This document shows, one piece after another, positions 40,104-49,242 of a DNA stretch of 64,000 bases. Both the position numbers and the translations under genes were made by a program. Source of the DNA: Sphingobacterium deserti (GTDB lineage Bacteria; Bacteroidota; Bacteroidia; Sphingobacteriales; Sphingobacteriaceae); NCBI RefSeq assembly GCF_000757725.1, contig NZ_JJMU01000021.1:62001-126000 (forward strand). The letters are read 5' to 3'. The notes beneath the pieces were generated by a model. The model ran no database searches and was not told the DNA's origin. It saw nothing but the letters and a program-made list of their open reading frames with translations. The number at the start of each line of letters is the position of its first letter. Position 1 is the stretch's first letter.

Positions 40104-40979
40104 ATGAAACCTCTGTACAGAAAACTTCCTGCGAAACTGGAAAGTTCGTTTTCCGCGAGACATGATGTAATGCCCAATTTCGGTAATGTATGGCATTACC
40201 ATGAAGAGTTGGAGCTACATTACACCATCCGCGGTGAGGGAGTGCGCTTTATTGGAGACAACATCAGTACCTTCGCGGCCGATGAAATTATTCTCGTTGG
40301 CGAAAAGCTATCGCACGCATGGCGCTGTAAAGACGAATACTTTCAAAATAACCCAGATTATAATATAGAAGCTATTGTTTTACAATTCCTTCCCGACTGT
40401 TTGGGTAAGCAACTTCTCCAATTGCCGGAATCATATCTGATCCCCAAATTATTTGAGAAAGCAAAAAGCGGACTTATTATAAAAGGAGAAACGAAAAAGC
40501 TGGTTGCCGAATTGATGCAAAACTGTGTGAATGAAACCGGTTTCGGGAAGGTTATTGCGTTGCTTCAAATATTAAGAGTCTTGGCAGAAAGCGATGAATG
40601 CGAGACGATCGTTAAAACGCAAACCACGTTCCATCAATCTAACGAAGCCGATAACATTCGCCTGAACAACATTTTTAACTATACACACGCGCATTACAAA
40701 GACGATATCACGTTAGAAGAGGTTGCTAATATCGCGAACTTAAGTATCACCTCCTTCTGTCGATATTTCAAGACGATGACGCGCAAAACCTACTATGACT
40801 TTCTGGTGGAAATCCGTATCAGCCATGCTTGCCGCCTCTTGGTAGAAAACAAACTGCCTACCGAGGTAATCTGTTTTGAATGTGGCTTTAATAACGTTTC
40901 GAATTTCTACCGACACTTTAAAAAAGTGATGGGCCTTACACCACTAGAGTACAAAAAGCGCTATTTAAGCAGAAATTAG
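40104..40979 (+). CDS. AraC-family transcriptional regulator with N-terminal cupin
   Basis: A 291-residue regulator. Residues about 15-110 form a cupin-type sensor domain (VWHYHEELELHYTIRGEG), followed by a helical linker (about 115-170). Residues about 188-290 form the double helix-turn-helix of AraC/XylS proteins: first HTH DITLEEVANIANLSITSFCRYF, second around LPTEVICFECGFNNVSNFYRHF, then the LTPLEYKKRY tail. It is the only regulator gene in the window and reads away from the pectin operons. No hybrid two-component or anti-sigma system is present here. It probably senses a sugar released by the locus and activates the six promoters carrying the 21-bp direct repeat; this link is inferred from gene position and the known binding mode of AraC dimers. 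Confidence 0.92.
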   Translation: MKPLYRKLPAKLESSFSARHDVMPNFGNVWHYHEELELHYTIRGEGVRFIGDNISTFAADEIILVGEKLSHAWRCKDEYFQNNPDYNIEAIVLQFLPDCLGKQLLQLPESYLIPKLFEKAKSGLIIKGETKKLVAELMQNCVNETGFGKVIALLQILRVLAESDECETIVKTQTTFHQSNEADNIRLNNIFNYTHAHYKDDITLEEVANIANLSITSFCRYFKTMTRKTYYDFLVEIRISHACRLLVENKLPTEVICFECGFNNVSNFYRHFKKVMGLTPLEYKKRYLSRN

Positions 40980-41385
40980 TGAATAGTATTTAGTAGGTAG
41001 TACTGGGTAGATAGTACTGAGTATTAAGAAAAGTTATTCAGGAACTTCCACTTTTGACTTTTGATTTCTTAATTTTTAACTTCTTGACCAAACGCAGTGA
41101 GCTCATCGAAGATAATTTTAACTTCTCAATTGTTATCAAGCAAGTTCTTCTTATTTACGACTTACAACTTTTGATTCGTCAATTTTAACTTATCACTTTT
41201 GACTTCTAACTTTTTAACCGAGTGTAGCGAGCTCATCGAAGCTAATTTTAACTTTTCAATTGTTATCAAGCACGTTCTTCTTATTTACGACTTACAACTT
41301 TTGATTCGTCAATTTTAACTTCTAACTGCTCAATTTTGACTTACTAATTTTTACTTTTTAATTTTTAATTTTTACTTTTTAATTT
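40980..41385. repeat. Intergenic repeat region: 130-bp-period tandem repeat and heptad-like low-complexity sequence
   Basis: Two copies of a 90-bp unit, 41101-41190 and 41231-41320, match at 87 of 90 positions. Both contain GCTCATCGAAG and GATTCGTCAATTTTAACTT. Flanking sequence is built from TTTTGACT/TTTTTAACT-like words (41050-41090, 41180-41215, 41335-41385). The left edge (40981-41030) has TAGTACTGGGTAGATAGTAC-like repeats. It lies between the convergent ends of the regulator gene and the GH2-malectin gene. No gene or clear terminator stem was identified. Confidence 0.8.
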
Positions 41386-44300
41386 CTATTGCACCTCCAA
41401 CCCATCAATGTAGATCGCCTTCGCATCTAAGCCGCGCACGATAACCCGATAGGTTCCGGCATTGATCATCGATCCTGTCGTGGTGGTCGCGTAATTCCAT
41501 TTCCCGACCCGTGTAGGGTCAAGTTGCAGCTTTTCAGCGGGCTTTAATACGGAACCGTCCAATGTACGCACTTCCAAAGTCAAGCTTTTGCTATCTTTAA
41601 ATTCGTTGTGGTATTTTAAGGTCAGCGAATAGACATCTGCAACGCCAACTTTCATTTGGAACTCCAGGAAGCCATTGTCTTCAGCGTAGCGCAAGCGTTC
41701 CTGCTTCAGAAAGTCAACTCTATCCATCTTTTGAAATACCTTCACCGCATTGGCTTTATAGTTTGCTGATTCTTTCAAATCATACGCCGGTTGTAAGCCA
41801 GATTGCTCTTGGAAAGCAATGAGATCTAGTGCGGTAACAGGCACTTGAAATTCCTCCCCGGCAGCCAAGACCTTGCGGTAAACCTGATATGCCTCTCCCC
41901 GATTGTTCACCACAGAATCTCCGGTAAGTTCCATTCCGTTGACAGGAGTCTGCCCGAGTATGTAAAGGTTCGTTGGTTTTTTAAAGACGACAAGAGGATT
42001 GGTGGATTCTGCTTTAAAGAAACTAGATCCATATAAAAAGCCGGGCAAATAATGGAACGACAGGCTGTCGGACTTGTTATACATCTGTCCAATATCCATC
42101 CAAGAATGCAAAGCTGAACCCTTCCCTGTTTTAAGCGGAAGATTGGCTTGCTGTGAACTTTTTGAATACTTCTCCTTTGACTTATCCATAGGAGCAATCG
42201 CAATAGCCTGAATGATCGCCTGCCCAACTGCAACATGCGGGAAGTGTACCTGCAGCTGCCCGTCACGAACATCTACGGTATAGACTCGTTTCAGCGCATT
42301 GTCGTGTCCCACTTCCTTCCAGATATCCAAGTCGTGCTCTACTGTTTCGCCATTCAAGGCCACATCAAATAAGCGCATGCCAGTAGCGTCACCGCCACCA
42401 CCCGTGCCGACCCAAGGCTCCGAGAAGTAAAGTTCTACACGGTATTTCCCATTGGGCATATCAAAGCGATAGCCTAACTTATCAAGACCATAACGAAAAC
42501 TTTGAAACAAAGACCAGTCAGCCGTGCCCTTTATAGGATCGAACGTGCGGCGTTGGCTCGCAAAAAAGGAGGCTATCTCATAGTCATCCGCCCAGGAGTA
42601 AGATCCCCACGCACTGGATGTATCATGGGCTTGATCTGCCTTCCAGATTTGTCCGAATGTATCTGTATAGGTGTCGCCACCACAATTCACCCGGTACAGA
42701 TACTCGAGCGACTTATCCCCCTTGATAAGTTCCGACTGACGATCCAGCAACTTTTCGAAGTTGGGACTAGCTGGTAAATTATGCAAAACAATCGTATCAC
42801 GAGCCACAACCTTTCCTGCATTTCGCCCCTCAACGTACAGCACATTATACTGGATTGGTATGCCGTTGAATTCAAAAGCTCTGCCTAACCCCGGGTTCTT
42901 CTGCTTACCTAATGCTATCGATTCTATATCATTAAATAGCTCCACTTCTTCACAATTCGAGTATATACGGATACCATCTTTTGTGCCGGGGCTGAGCCAG
43001 CGATTGGGCCATGTATGCGAGGCGATGTAGACCATCGGCCTTGATTTTTCACCGTAGTGGGCACGGTACATGTAATAGGCGTCCGTGGGTTCGCCCCAAG
43101 GTGTTAACAAGCCTTTATAGTTCACCGGCCCGATTTTATCCATATCGCGATAGCCTTCTCCGCCCTGAACGCGGCCCGGATTATCATGCGAATTCCAAAG
43201 CCACAGATAATGTCCAATACTTTCCTTTTTTACAGAATCTGCCAGGCGTATCTTGGTTTCTAAAATTTCCGTAAATCGATCTTCGCTGTAAACAGAATGA
43301 TTAGGCAAATAGGGAGCCTCGCTGTGGAGTTCTAATGTGCGCCAAGCACCGTACTCCCCAACGAGCAACTGTCTTTTTAAATCTTCGCCGTAGGTATGGT
43401 GATCGCCACCGTATGTTCCTGTCCAGTTTTGCGGCACATCCCAATCGGTGCCGCTACCACCATTGCATGTGGTTACTAAACGCTGTACAGACGCTGTTGG
43501 ATCCATCGAGCGAATGATCTCCATACATTCACGCGCAAAGTCCTCAGGCAATGTACTTTCATTTTCTATTCCCCACAAAAACACAGAAGGGCTGTTTCGG
43601 CGTTCTTTCACCCAATCGCGCAGGAGCTGCTTAAAATTGGTCCGGAAAGCAGGCGTATCAAACCAAATGTGGGCAGCCATCTGCGTCCATAACAAGATGC
43701 CATTTTCATCCCAATAGTGGTTATAGCGAAGGTTGTGCGGCTGGTGTGCATCACGAAAGGAATTGAATCCCATAGCTTTCATATCCCGAACGCGAGCAGA
43801 AATTTCCTGATCGGTAAATGCGTGCGAGCTACCAAGTTTATGCTCGTACTCCGCGATGCCGTGTATAAATACAGGTTTACCGTTCACAAGCAATTGATTG
43901 CTACCTACGGGCTTCAATCCCTTCGGCCAACGAATGGCACGGACACCATACGGTGTTTGCAGCTTATCTAAGACTTTATTTCCCTCCTGAATCCTTGTTT
44001 CCAAGCTATAGAGGTAAGCGGCCTGCGGCTCCCAAAGATGAGGTTTGCTGAGCTGAATGCTGCTTAAGGAAATTTCTTTTGTTGTGGACGCTTCAATCTG
44101 TAGTTGGTCTGTTGAACTTCCCACGCGCTTGCCCTTGGCATCTAAAAGATAGGTTACCACTTTCAGCTTCCGCGCTTTGGCAGTTGTATTCTGAATTTCT
44201 ACACGCTGCTGTATCGTAGCCTGTTCATCGTTCGCTGTTTCATCGTTCCAATAGTGCACGCCAAAAGGGGCGATATTAACTTCATTTTTAACAATAATGC

Positions 44301-44868
44301 TAACTGGGCGAAATATGCCGAGGGGTTGTGAGCCCTCGGAGAAGCCGCGCTCGGTAGAGCAGCCGCCATCCACCCAGGGCAGATCGCGGATTTCGGCCGG
44401 ATGATCTGCACGTACTGCCAAAATATTCTGCCGTCCATCCGCATAAATAGCGTCTGTAGCATCCAGCGTAAAGGTTGTGCGGCCACCGGCATGGTAGCCA
44501 ATCTGTTTGCCATTTAACCATACGGTCGCATAAGACCCAACGCCCTCAAAAAACAAATAAAAACGCTTACTCTTCGTACGTTCTTTTATTGTAAATGTTT
44601 TGCGATACCAGGCATAGCCGTGAAGATTACCGTGAATCTGCCTGCGGTAGCCCGCATAGCTATCCCAATTATGGGGCACATCAACGCGTCGCCAATTTTT
44701 ATCTTCCTGAAAGGAATTTTTCTCAAAACCATTGTAGCGCAGTGTATCGTGTTCGTCCATTGCCGTAGACCACCGCTTATCCAATGAGATAATTTGTCGC
44801 ACATCTTGCGCCCTGACACAGCTCACCCCTACATATAGCAAACACAGGACAAAAAAAGCTTTACGCAT
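41386..44868 (-). CDS. GH2 glycosidase with malectin-like domain
   Basis: A 1160-residue secreted protein (signal peptide to about 20). GH2 layout: jelly-roll domain (about 60-195), Ig-like domain (about 200-315), TIM barrel (about 320-610), then Ig-like strands and a malectin-type carbohydrate-binding domain (about 700-870; YRVNCGGDTYTDTFGQIWKADQ), with a further C-terminal beta-domain (about 1060-1160) that may also bind sugar. The acid/base is probably Glu437 in WGIENE and the nucleophile Glu505 in LLVGEYGAW. Specificity could be beta-galactoside or beta-glucuronide; the malectin layout does not decide this. Last gene of the operon starting at 53537, 2 bp after the GH95 gene. Confidence 0.88.
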   Translation of the reverse strand: MRKAFFVLCLLYVGVSCVRAQDVRQIISLDKRWSTAMDEHDTLRYNGFEKNSFQEDKNWRRVDVPHNWDSYAGYRRQIHGNLHGYAWYRKTFTIKERTKSKRFYLFFEGVGSYATVWLNGKQIGYHAGGRTTFTLDATDAIYADGRQNILAVRADHPAEIRDLPWVDGGCSTERGFSEGSQPLGIFRPVSIIVKNEVNIAPFGVHYWNDETANDEQATIQQRVEIQNTTAKARKLKVVTYLLDAKGKRVGSSTDQLQIEASTTKEISLSSIQLSKPHLWEPQAAYLYSLETRIQEGNKVLDKLQTPYGVRAIRWPKGLKPVGSNQLLVNGKPVFIHGIAEYEHKLGSSHAFTDQEISARVRDMKAMGFNSFRDAHQPHNLRYNHYWDENGILLWTQMAAHIWFDTPAFRTNFKQLLRDWVKERRNSPSVFLWGIENESTLPEDFARECMEIIRSMDPTASVQRLVTTCNGGSGTDWDVPQNWTGTYGGDHHTYGEDLKRQLLVGEYGAWRTLELHSEAPYLPNHSVYSEDRFTEILETKIRLADSVKKESIGHYLWLWNSHDNPGRVQGGEGYRDMDKIGPVNYKGLLTPWGEPTDAYYMYRAHYGEKSRPMVYIASHTWPNRWLSPGTKDGIRIYSNCEEVELFNDIESIALGKQKNPGLGRAFEFNGIPIQYNVLYVEGRNAGKVVARDTIVLHNLPASPNFEKLLDRQSELIKGDKSLEYLYRVNCGGDTYTDTFGQIWKADQAHDTSSAWGSYSWADDYEIASFFASQRRTFDPIKGTADWSLFQSFRYGLDKLGYRFDMPNGKYRVELYFSEPWVGTGGGGDATGMRLFDVALNGETVEHDLDIWKEVGHDNALKRVYTVDVRDGQLQVHFPHVAVGQAIIQAIAIAPMDKSKEKYSKSSQQANLPLKTGKGSALHSWMDIGQMYNKSDSLSFHYLPGFLYGSSFFKAESTNPLVVFKKPTNLYILGQTPVNGMELTGDSVVNNRGEAYQVYRKVLAAGEEFQVPVTALDLIAFQEQSGLQPAYDLKESANYKANAVKVFQKMDRVDFLKQERLRYAEDNGFLEFQMKVGVADVYSLTLKYHNEFKDSKSLTLEVRTLDGSVLKPAEKLQLDPTRVGKWNYATTTTGSMINAGTYRVIVRGLDAKAIYIDGLEVQ

Positions 44869-44870
44869 TA

Positions 44871-47666
44871 TTATAATAGATTTAGTTCGGCATCAAACGA
44901 GTATACCTTATTTTTCTTGGTTTTTAATTCGACAGTTTTTCCGTCGTATCGAAGTTTCAGCGGCTTACCGGCTTTTGATTTTAGCTGAAGCATTTTTAGC
45001 TTGCCATTTTGCCACTGTAAGGCAATTTCAAAGTTTCCACGCGCTTTAAATCCGCGTACATCGCCCTCCGGCAAGGATGCGGGCAGGGCGGGTAAAATAT
45101 CGATATAGCTGCTATGACTTTGTAACAACATTTCGCCAATACCGGCCGCACCTCCAAAATTTCCGTCGATTTGGAAGGGCGGGTGTGCATCGAATAGGTT
45201 GGGGTAAGATCCGCCAGCCTTTCCCGCAGGGCGCATCAGCATCTTTACCATACCATAGGTATGCTCTGCATCTTTCAGCCTTGCCCAAAAGTTTATTTTC
45301 CAGGCCAAGCTCCAACCCGTACCATCGTCACCACGCATCAACAAAGATTTTTTTGCAGCGTGCAACATATCGGGCGACGTTTCTGCATTAATTTCGTTCC
45401 CTGGATGAAGCCCCCACAAATGGGAGACATGCCGATGTTTATTTGTGGGATCATCGATATCCTCCATCCACTCTTGCAGCTGGCCATACTGACCAATTTG
45501 GTTCGGCGCAATTTGCGGCAGCATCTGCTGAATAGAATCACGCAACATATTATCCTTACCAACCAATTGCGAAGATTGGACAAATATAGAAAACAGCGAG
45601 CGAACGATTTGGTGATCCATGGTAGGCCCTTTTACCAAACCGCCATTTTCGGGCGAATTGGATGGACTGCTTACCAACCATCCTGTTTTAGGATCTTTGA
45701 CCAACACATCTTTGAAGAATAGCGTTGCGCCTTTGATAATGTCGTAGTAATCCGCAATAAATTTAGGGTCTTGATTGTATAAATAATGCTCCCATAAATG
45801 CCTGACGAGCCATGCGCCACCTGTAGGCCAGATACCATGATTTGCATTATTGATAGGCGCGGTACCGCGCCAAATATCGGTGTTGTGGTGCAATACCCAA
45901 CCCCGCGCGCCGTAGTAGGCTTTTGCCGTCTCTGCGCCGGCTACCGACAGATCCTGAATCATTTCAAAAAGCGGCTGATGAAGCTCGCTGAGATTAAGCA
46001 TCTCGGTAGGCCAATAGTTCATCTCTAGATTGATATTGGTCGTATACTTGCTCCCCCAAGACGGCTCCAAGAGGTGATTCCAGACGCCCTGCAGATTAGC
46101 GGGTTGCGTGCCTTTCCGTGAGCTGGCTATTTGTAAGTAGCGGCCATATTGTATGTAAAGCGCTACTAGCGCCGGATCGTCCGTTTCGACAAATCGCTTC
46201 AAGCGCTCGTCTGTCGGCAAAGCATCGGCGGCGTTACCGCCAAGATGGATAGAAAAGCGCTTGTACAAACTTTCATAATCTTGCTGGTGACTTGCCCGGA
46301 TCTTTTTGAACGACTTTTTCTGCACACGCGCATGATCTTTCTCAGCCTGCGCCGCGTAGCTGCTGTTTAACGCCTTATAATTTTGAAAATTAGTTGCCGC
46401 AGTGAGGTAAATGCTTGCCTCATCGGCTTTATCAACGACCAGCCAACCATCTTGCTCCTGGATAGAACCGCCCTGCAACTTTATACTGACGAAGGAAGTC
46501 CCTTCAAGCACACCATCTTTTACCTTCACGTGCATGCCCAGACTGTGATCATCGATCTTCCACACACGGTAGCCCTGGTGCTTGGCATCCATTGTCAACG
46601 AAAACGAAATTTGCCCGCGCCTATCTGCAGCTAAGTGTAGCGCAAGTACATTATCAGGCGAACTTGCTAAATAGGTACGCGTAAAGGACACATTATTTTG
46701 CATATACGATACAGTCGCCAGCCCCTTCTCTAAATCCAGGCTTCGGCTGTAATTTGTTGCATTAGCACTTGGAAACCGCAGCTTTAACGAACCAAATGGT
46801 TGGTAGCTGGCTTGATAATCACCCACCTTCGGCGCCTTGCTATTCTGTACCCAATATTTCCACTGCCCTACTATGGAAATGAACTTTCCTTTTTTACCGC
46901 GCACACCGATAGCCTGCCGGGTGTCTTTGTATCCCGAAATGCCGCCTTTGCCGCTTAGATTTATGACTTGGATAGCAAGTACATTTTTTCCTACACGCAG
47001 CTGCTCTTTCGGAATCCGATAGACTCTTTTCTCCTGATCACCTTCGGTATGACCCAGCAAACGCCCATTCAAAAAGGTATAATCCTGTTCCCGTACTTTG
47101 TTGAGATCCAGCACCCAATCGTCGCTCAGATCTTGCTCAGTTAGGGTGAAGCTGCTGCGAAACCACACCGCGCCATCAATTCCCTCCAAACCGACAGCTT
47201 CCCAGCCTTCATAGGCAGGTACCTGTATGCTCTTCCAAGCTGTGTCGTCAAAGCTGTAACTTGCAGCACCTTGTGGGTTTTCCCGTTCCGCAGACACTTG
47301 AGATAACCATGCTTTCGGATCCTCCGTCTCACTCTTCAAGCCCATAAACTCTTCTTGAGCCAGCACTTCGGCTTTGCGCTGTTGCCCCTGGTCAAGAAGT
47401 GTTCGAATGCTATCTAGGTAGCGATAGGCTCCTTGCTTATTGTATTCGCGTGGCTCACCCGTCCATAAGGTGGCCTCATTAAACTGAATTTCTTCATTTT
47501 GTACAGCACCGTAAATCATCGCGCCTAAATAACCGTTGCCGATAGGTAGTGCTTCCTCCCATTGTTGTGCGGGCTGCTTATACCACAATCGTTGCTGTGC
47601 TTGGGAAAATATACAAAAGCACAGCGCTATTTGCAGCAAAATGATAACTCGAATGTACATATACAC
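44871..47666 (-). CDS. GH95 alpha-L-fucosidase/L-galactosidase with inserted jelly-roll domain
   Basis: A 931-residue secreted GH95 enzyme. The N-terminal domain begins with WEEALPIGNGYLGAMIYG and is interrupted after EEFMGLKS. Residues about 112-284 form an extra beta-sandwich (SFDDTAWKSIQVPAYEGWEAVG, GAVWFRSSFTL, VGKNVLAIQVINLSGKGG), and GH95 sequence then resumes with YQPFGSLKLRF. The (alpha/alpha)6 barrel holds the expected residues: Asn544/Asn546 in TNINLEMNYW, Glu673 in SPSNSPENGG (acid) and Asp834 in FQIDGNFGG. GH95 enzymes release terminal alpha-L-fucose or, in some pectin systems, alpha-L-galactose. Adjacent to GH28 (1 bp) and GH2-malectin (2 bp). The insertion resembles the jelly-roll of sialate O-acetylesterases. 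Confidence 0.9.
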   Translation of the reverse strand: MYMYIRVIILLQIALCFCIFSQAQQRLWYKQPAQQWEEALPIGNGYLGAMIYGAVQNEEIQFNEATLWTGEPREYNKQGAYRYLDSIRTLLDQGQQRKAEVLAQEEFMGLKSETEDPKAWLSQVSAERENPQGAASYSFDDTAWKSIQVPAYEGWEAVGLEGIDGAVWFRSSFTLTEQDLSDDWVLDLNKVREQDYTFLNGRLLGHTEGDQEKRVYRIPKEQLRVGKNVLAIQVINLSGKGGISGYKDTRQAIGVRGKKGKFISIVGQWKYWVQNSKAPKVGDYQASYQPFGSLKLRFPSANATNYSRSLDLEKGLATVSYMQNNVSFTRTYLASSPDNVLALHLAADRRGQISFSLTMDAKHQGYRVWKIDDHSLGMHVKVKDGVLEGTSFVSIKLQGGSIQEQDGWLVVDKADEASIYLTAATNFQNYKALNSSYAAQAEKDHARVQKKSFKKIRASHQQDYESLYKRFSIHLGGNAADALPTDERLKRFVETDDPALVALYIQYGRYLQIASSRKGTQPANLQGVWNHLLEPSWGSKYTTNINLEMNYWPTEMLNLSELHQPLFEMIQDLSVAGAETAKAYYGARGWVLHHNTDIWRGTAPINNANHGIWPTGGAWLVRHLWEHYLYNQDPKFIADYYDIIKGATLFFKDVLVKDPKTGWLVSSPSNSPENGGLVKGPTMDHQIVRSLFSIFVQSSQLVGKDNMLRDSIQQMLPQIAPNQIGQYGQLQEWMEDIDDPTNKHRHVSHLWGLHPGNEINAETSPDMLHAAKKSLLMRGDDGTGWSLAWKINFWARLKDAEHTYGMVKMLMRPAGKAGGSYPNLFDAHPPFQIDGNFGGAAGIGEMLLQSHSSYIDILPALPASLPEGDVRGFKARGNFEIALQWQNGKLKMLQLKSKAGKPLKLRYDGKTVELKTKKNKVYSFDAELNLL

Positions 47667-47667
47667 C

Positions 47668-49242
47668 TTATTTCTTTACTTCAATATTGTTTGCCGTTGT
47701 CAGCGCATTTTGTTGACCAATGGCTACGGTCTGCACGTTGCTAAAATTATTGCCGTGGATAAAAACGTGCTCGTTTTTCTGACCTACTAGCTCAAGAAAC
47801 ACTTTTGTTCCAGCCATAGGATAATTTTGCTGAATATTGACATTTTTAACATCTTCCAAGAGCAACAACGGACGATCTGCCAACGGAGTAAAATTCTGGA
47901 CGGCACGAATTTCTAAGATATCCACATTTTTGGCTTTGATAAATGGCTCATTCGCCACATCAACCTGCACATTGTTAAAAGAGATTTTCTTAGCATTTTC
48001 CAGAGAGAAGCCTGCTTTAGATTGCATGTTGATATTATTAAAGCTTACATTTTCGATCGGCATTTCGTCTAAACCGCGCAATAGCCCCACGCGGTTGGTG
48101 CTGCCCGCCATATCGCTGATGTATATGTTTCTGAATTGCGGTGTACGCTCGCTTACAGGTTCGACATCAGTTTTTGCATACTGCATATCCATAACGATGG
48201 CCTGATCACGAATGTTGCGCATAACAATATTGCTCACACGGATGTTCTCTACAATACCACCTCGTCCACGTGCTGTTTTCAAGCGAATACCACGATCTGT
48301 CCCATCGAAAATACAATTGGAAATAACGATATTTTTCACACCGCCAGACATCTCGCTGCCAATCACCACGCCGCCATGACCACGTAACATCGTGCAATTG
48401 GTGATGGTGTAGTTTTCCGCGGGCACGTTGATCTGCCGTCCCGAACGGTCTTTACCAGATTTGATCGTGATACAGTCATCGCCCACGCTGATGTGGCTGT
48501 TGGCAATACGTACATTGCTACATGATTCTGGGTTGATACCGTCCGTATTCGGCGATGGAGGGTTATCAATAGTGATCCCATCAACCGTTACGTTATCGCA
48601 ATATTGCGGATTGATGGTCCAAAACGGTGAATTTTGGATTTTGATATCTTTTATCTGTATGTTCTTGCAATGAAGAAATTGGATAAATGGCGGGCGTAAA
48701 AATCCACGCTCGATCCAACCTGGCAAATCAGGAGCTAGCACATTTGGATTTAGGCGTTTAAATTCTTTCTGCCATTTGCTATCTTCTGTTTGTTTCTTTA
48801 CTTCGATCTCCGAGTAGCCCCACCACTTTTTACCGTGACCATCGATGATTCCACGGCCCACGATAGCGATATTCTCCAAACCATTACCATAGAATAGTGG
48901 GGAGAAATTCGTTACCGCCGTTCCTTCCCAGCGGGATTCTACCATAGGCAGGTAATCATCAAAATTATCGCTAAAGTGCAGTTCTGCACCCGCGTCAATA
49001 AATAGCGTAATGTTGCTTTTGAAATGGATAGGACCTGTAATATATTTACCCGCCGGAAAATAAACGGTACCGCCTCCTTTTGCAGCGGCAGCGTCAATAG
49101 CTTTAGCGATGGCCTTGGTATTGGTGCCGGTACTATCATTCTTGCCACCATATTTCAGTACGTTATAATACGACTGCGCTTCAGCCAGTTGCATAAGCCC
49201 CGCAATAAACACGAAAAGGGCGTAGATTCCTTTTTTTATCAT
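47668..49242 (-). CDS. GH28 polygalacturonase family glycosidase
   Basis: A 524-residue secreted right-handed beta-helix enzyme (signal peptide to about 23). The GH28 signature set is complete: NTDG with Asp234, the GDD pair Asp255/Asp256, GHG with His289 and RLK at 320-322. The N-terminal strand YYNVLKYGGKNDSTGTNTKAIAKAID is typical of exo-acting bacterial members. It should hydrolyse alpha-1,4-galacturonan, or galacturonic acid linked to rhamnose, with inversion; exo-action in the periplasm is likely given the neighbours. Its ATG overlaps the stop of the MGH1-like gene (ATGA), so translation is coupled. Confidence 0.93.
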   Translation of the reverse strand: MIKKGIYALFVFIAGLMQLAEAQSYYNVLKYGGKNDSTGTNTKAIAKAIDAAAAKGGGTVYFPAGKYITGPIHFKSNITLFIDAGAELHFSDNFDDYLPMVESRWEGTAVTNFSPLFYGNGLENIAIVGRGIIDGHGKKWWGYSEIEVKKQTEDSKWQKEFKRLNPNVLAPDLPGWIERGFLRPPFIQFLHCKNIQIKDIKIQNSPFWTINPQYCDNVTVDGITIDNPPSPNTDGINPESCSNVRIANSHISVGDDCITIKSGKDRSGRQINVPAENYTITNCTMLRGHGGVVIGSEMSGGVKNIVISNCIFDGTDRGIRLKTARGRGGIVENIRVSNIVMRNIRDQAIVMDMQYAKTDVEPVSERTPQFRNIYISDMAGSTNRVGLLRGLDEMPIENVSFNNINMQSKAGFSLENAKKISFNNVQVDVANEPFIKAKNVDILEIRAVQNFTPLADRPLLLLEDVKNVNIQQNYPMAGTKVFLELVGQKNEHVFIHGNNFSNVQTVAIGQQNALTTANNIEVKK

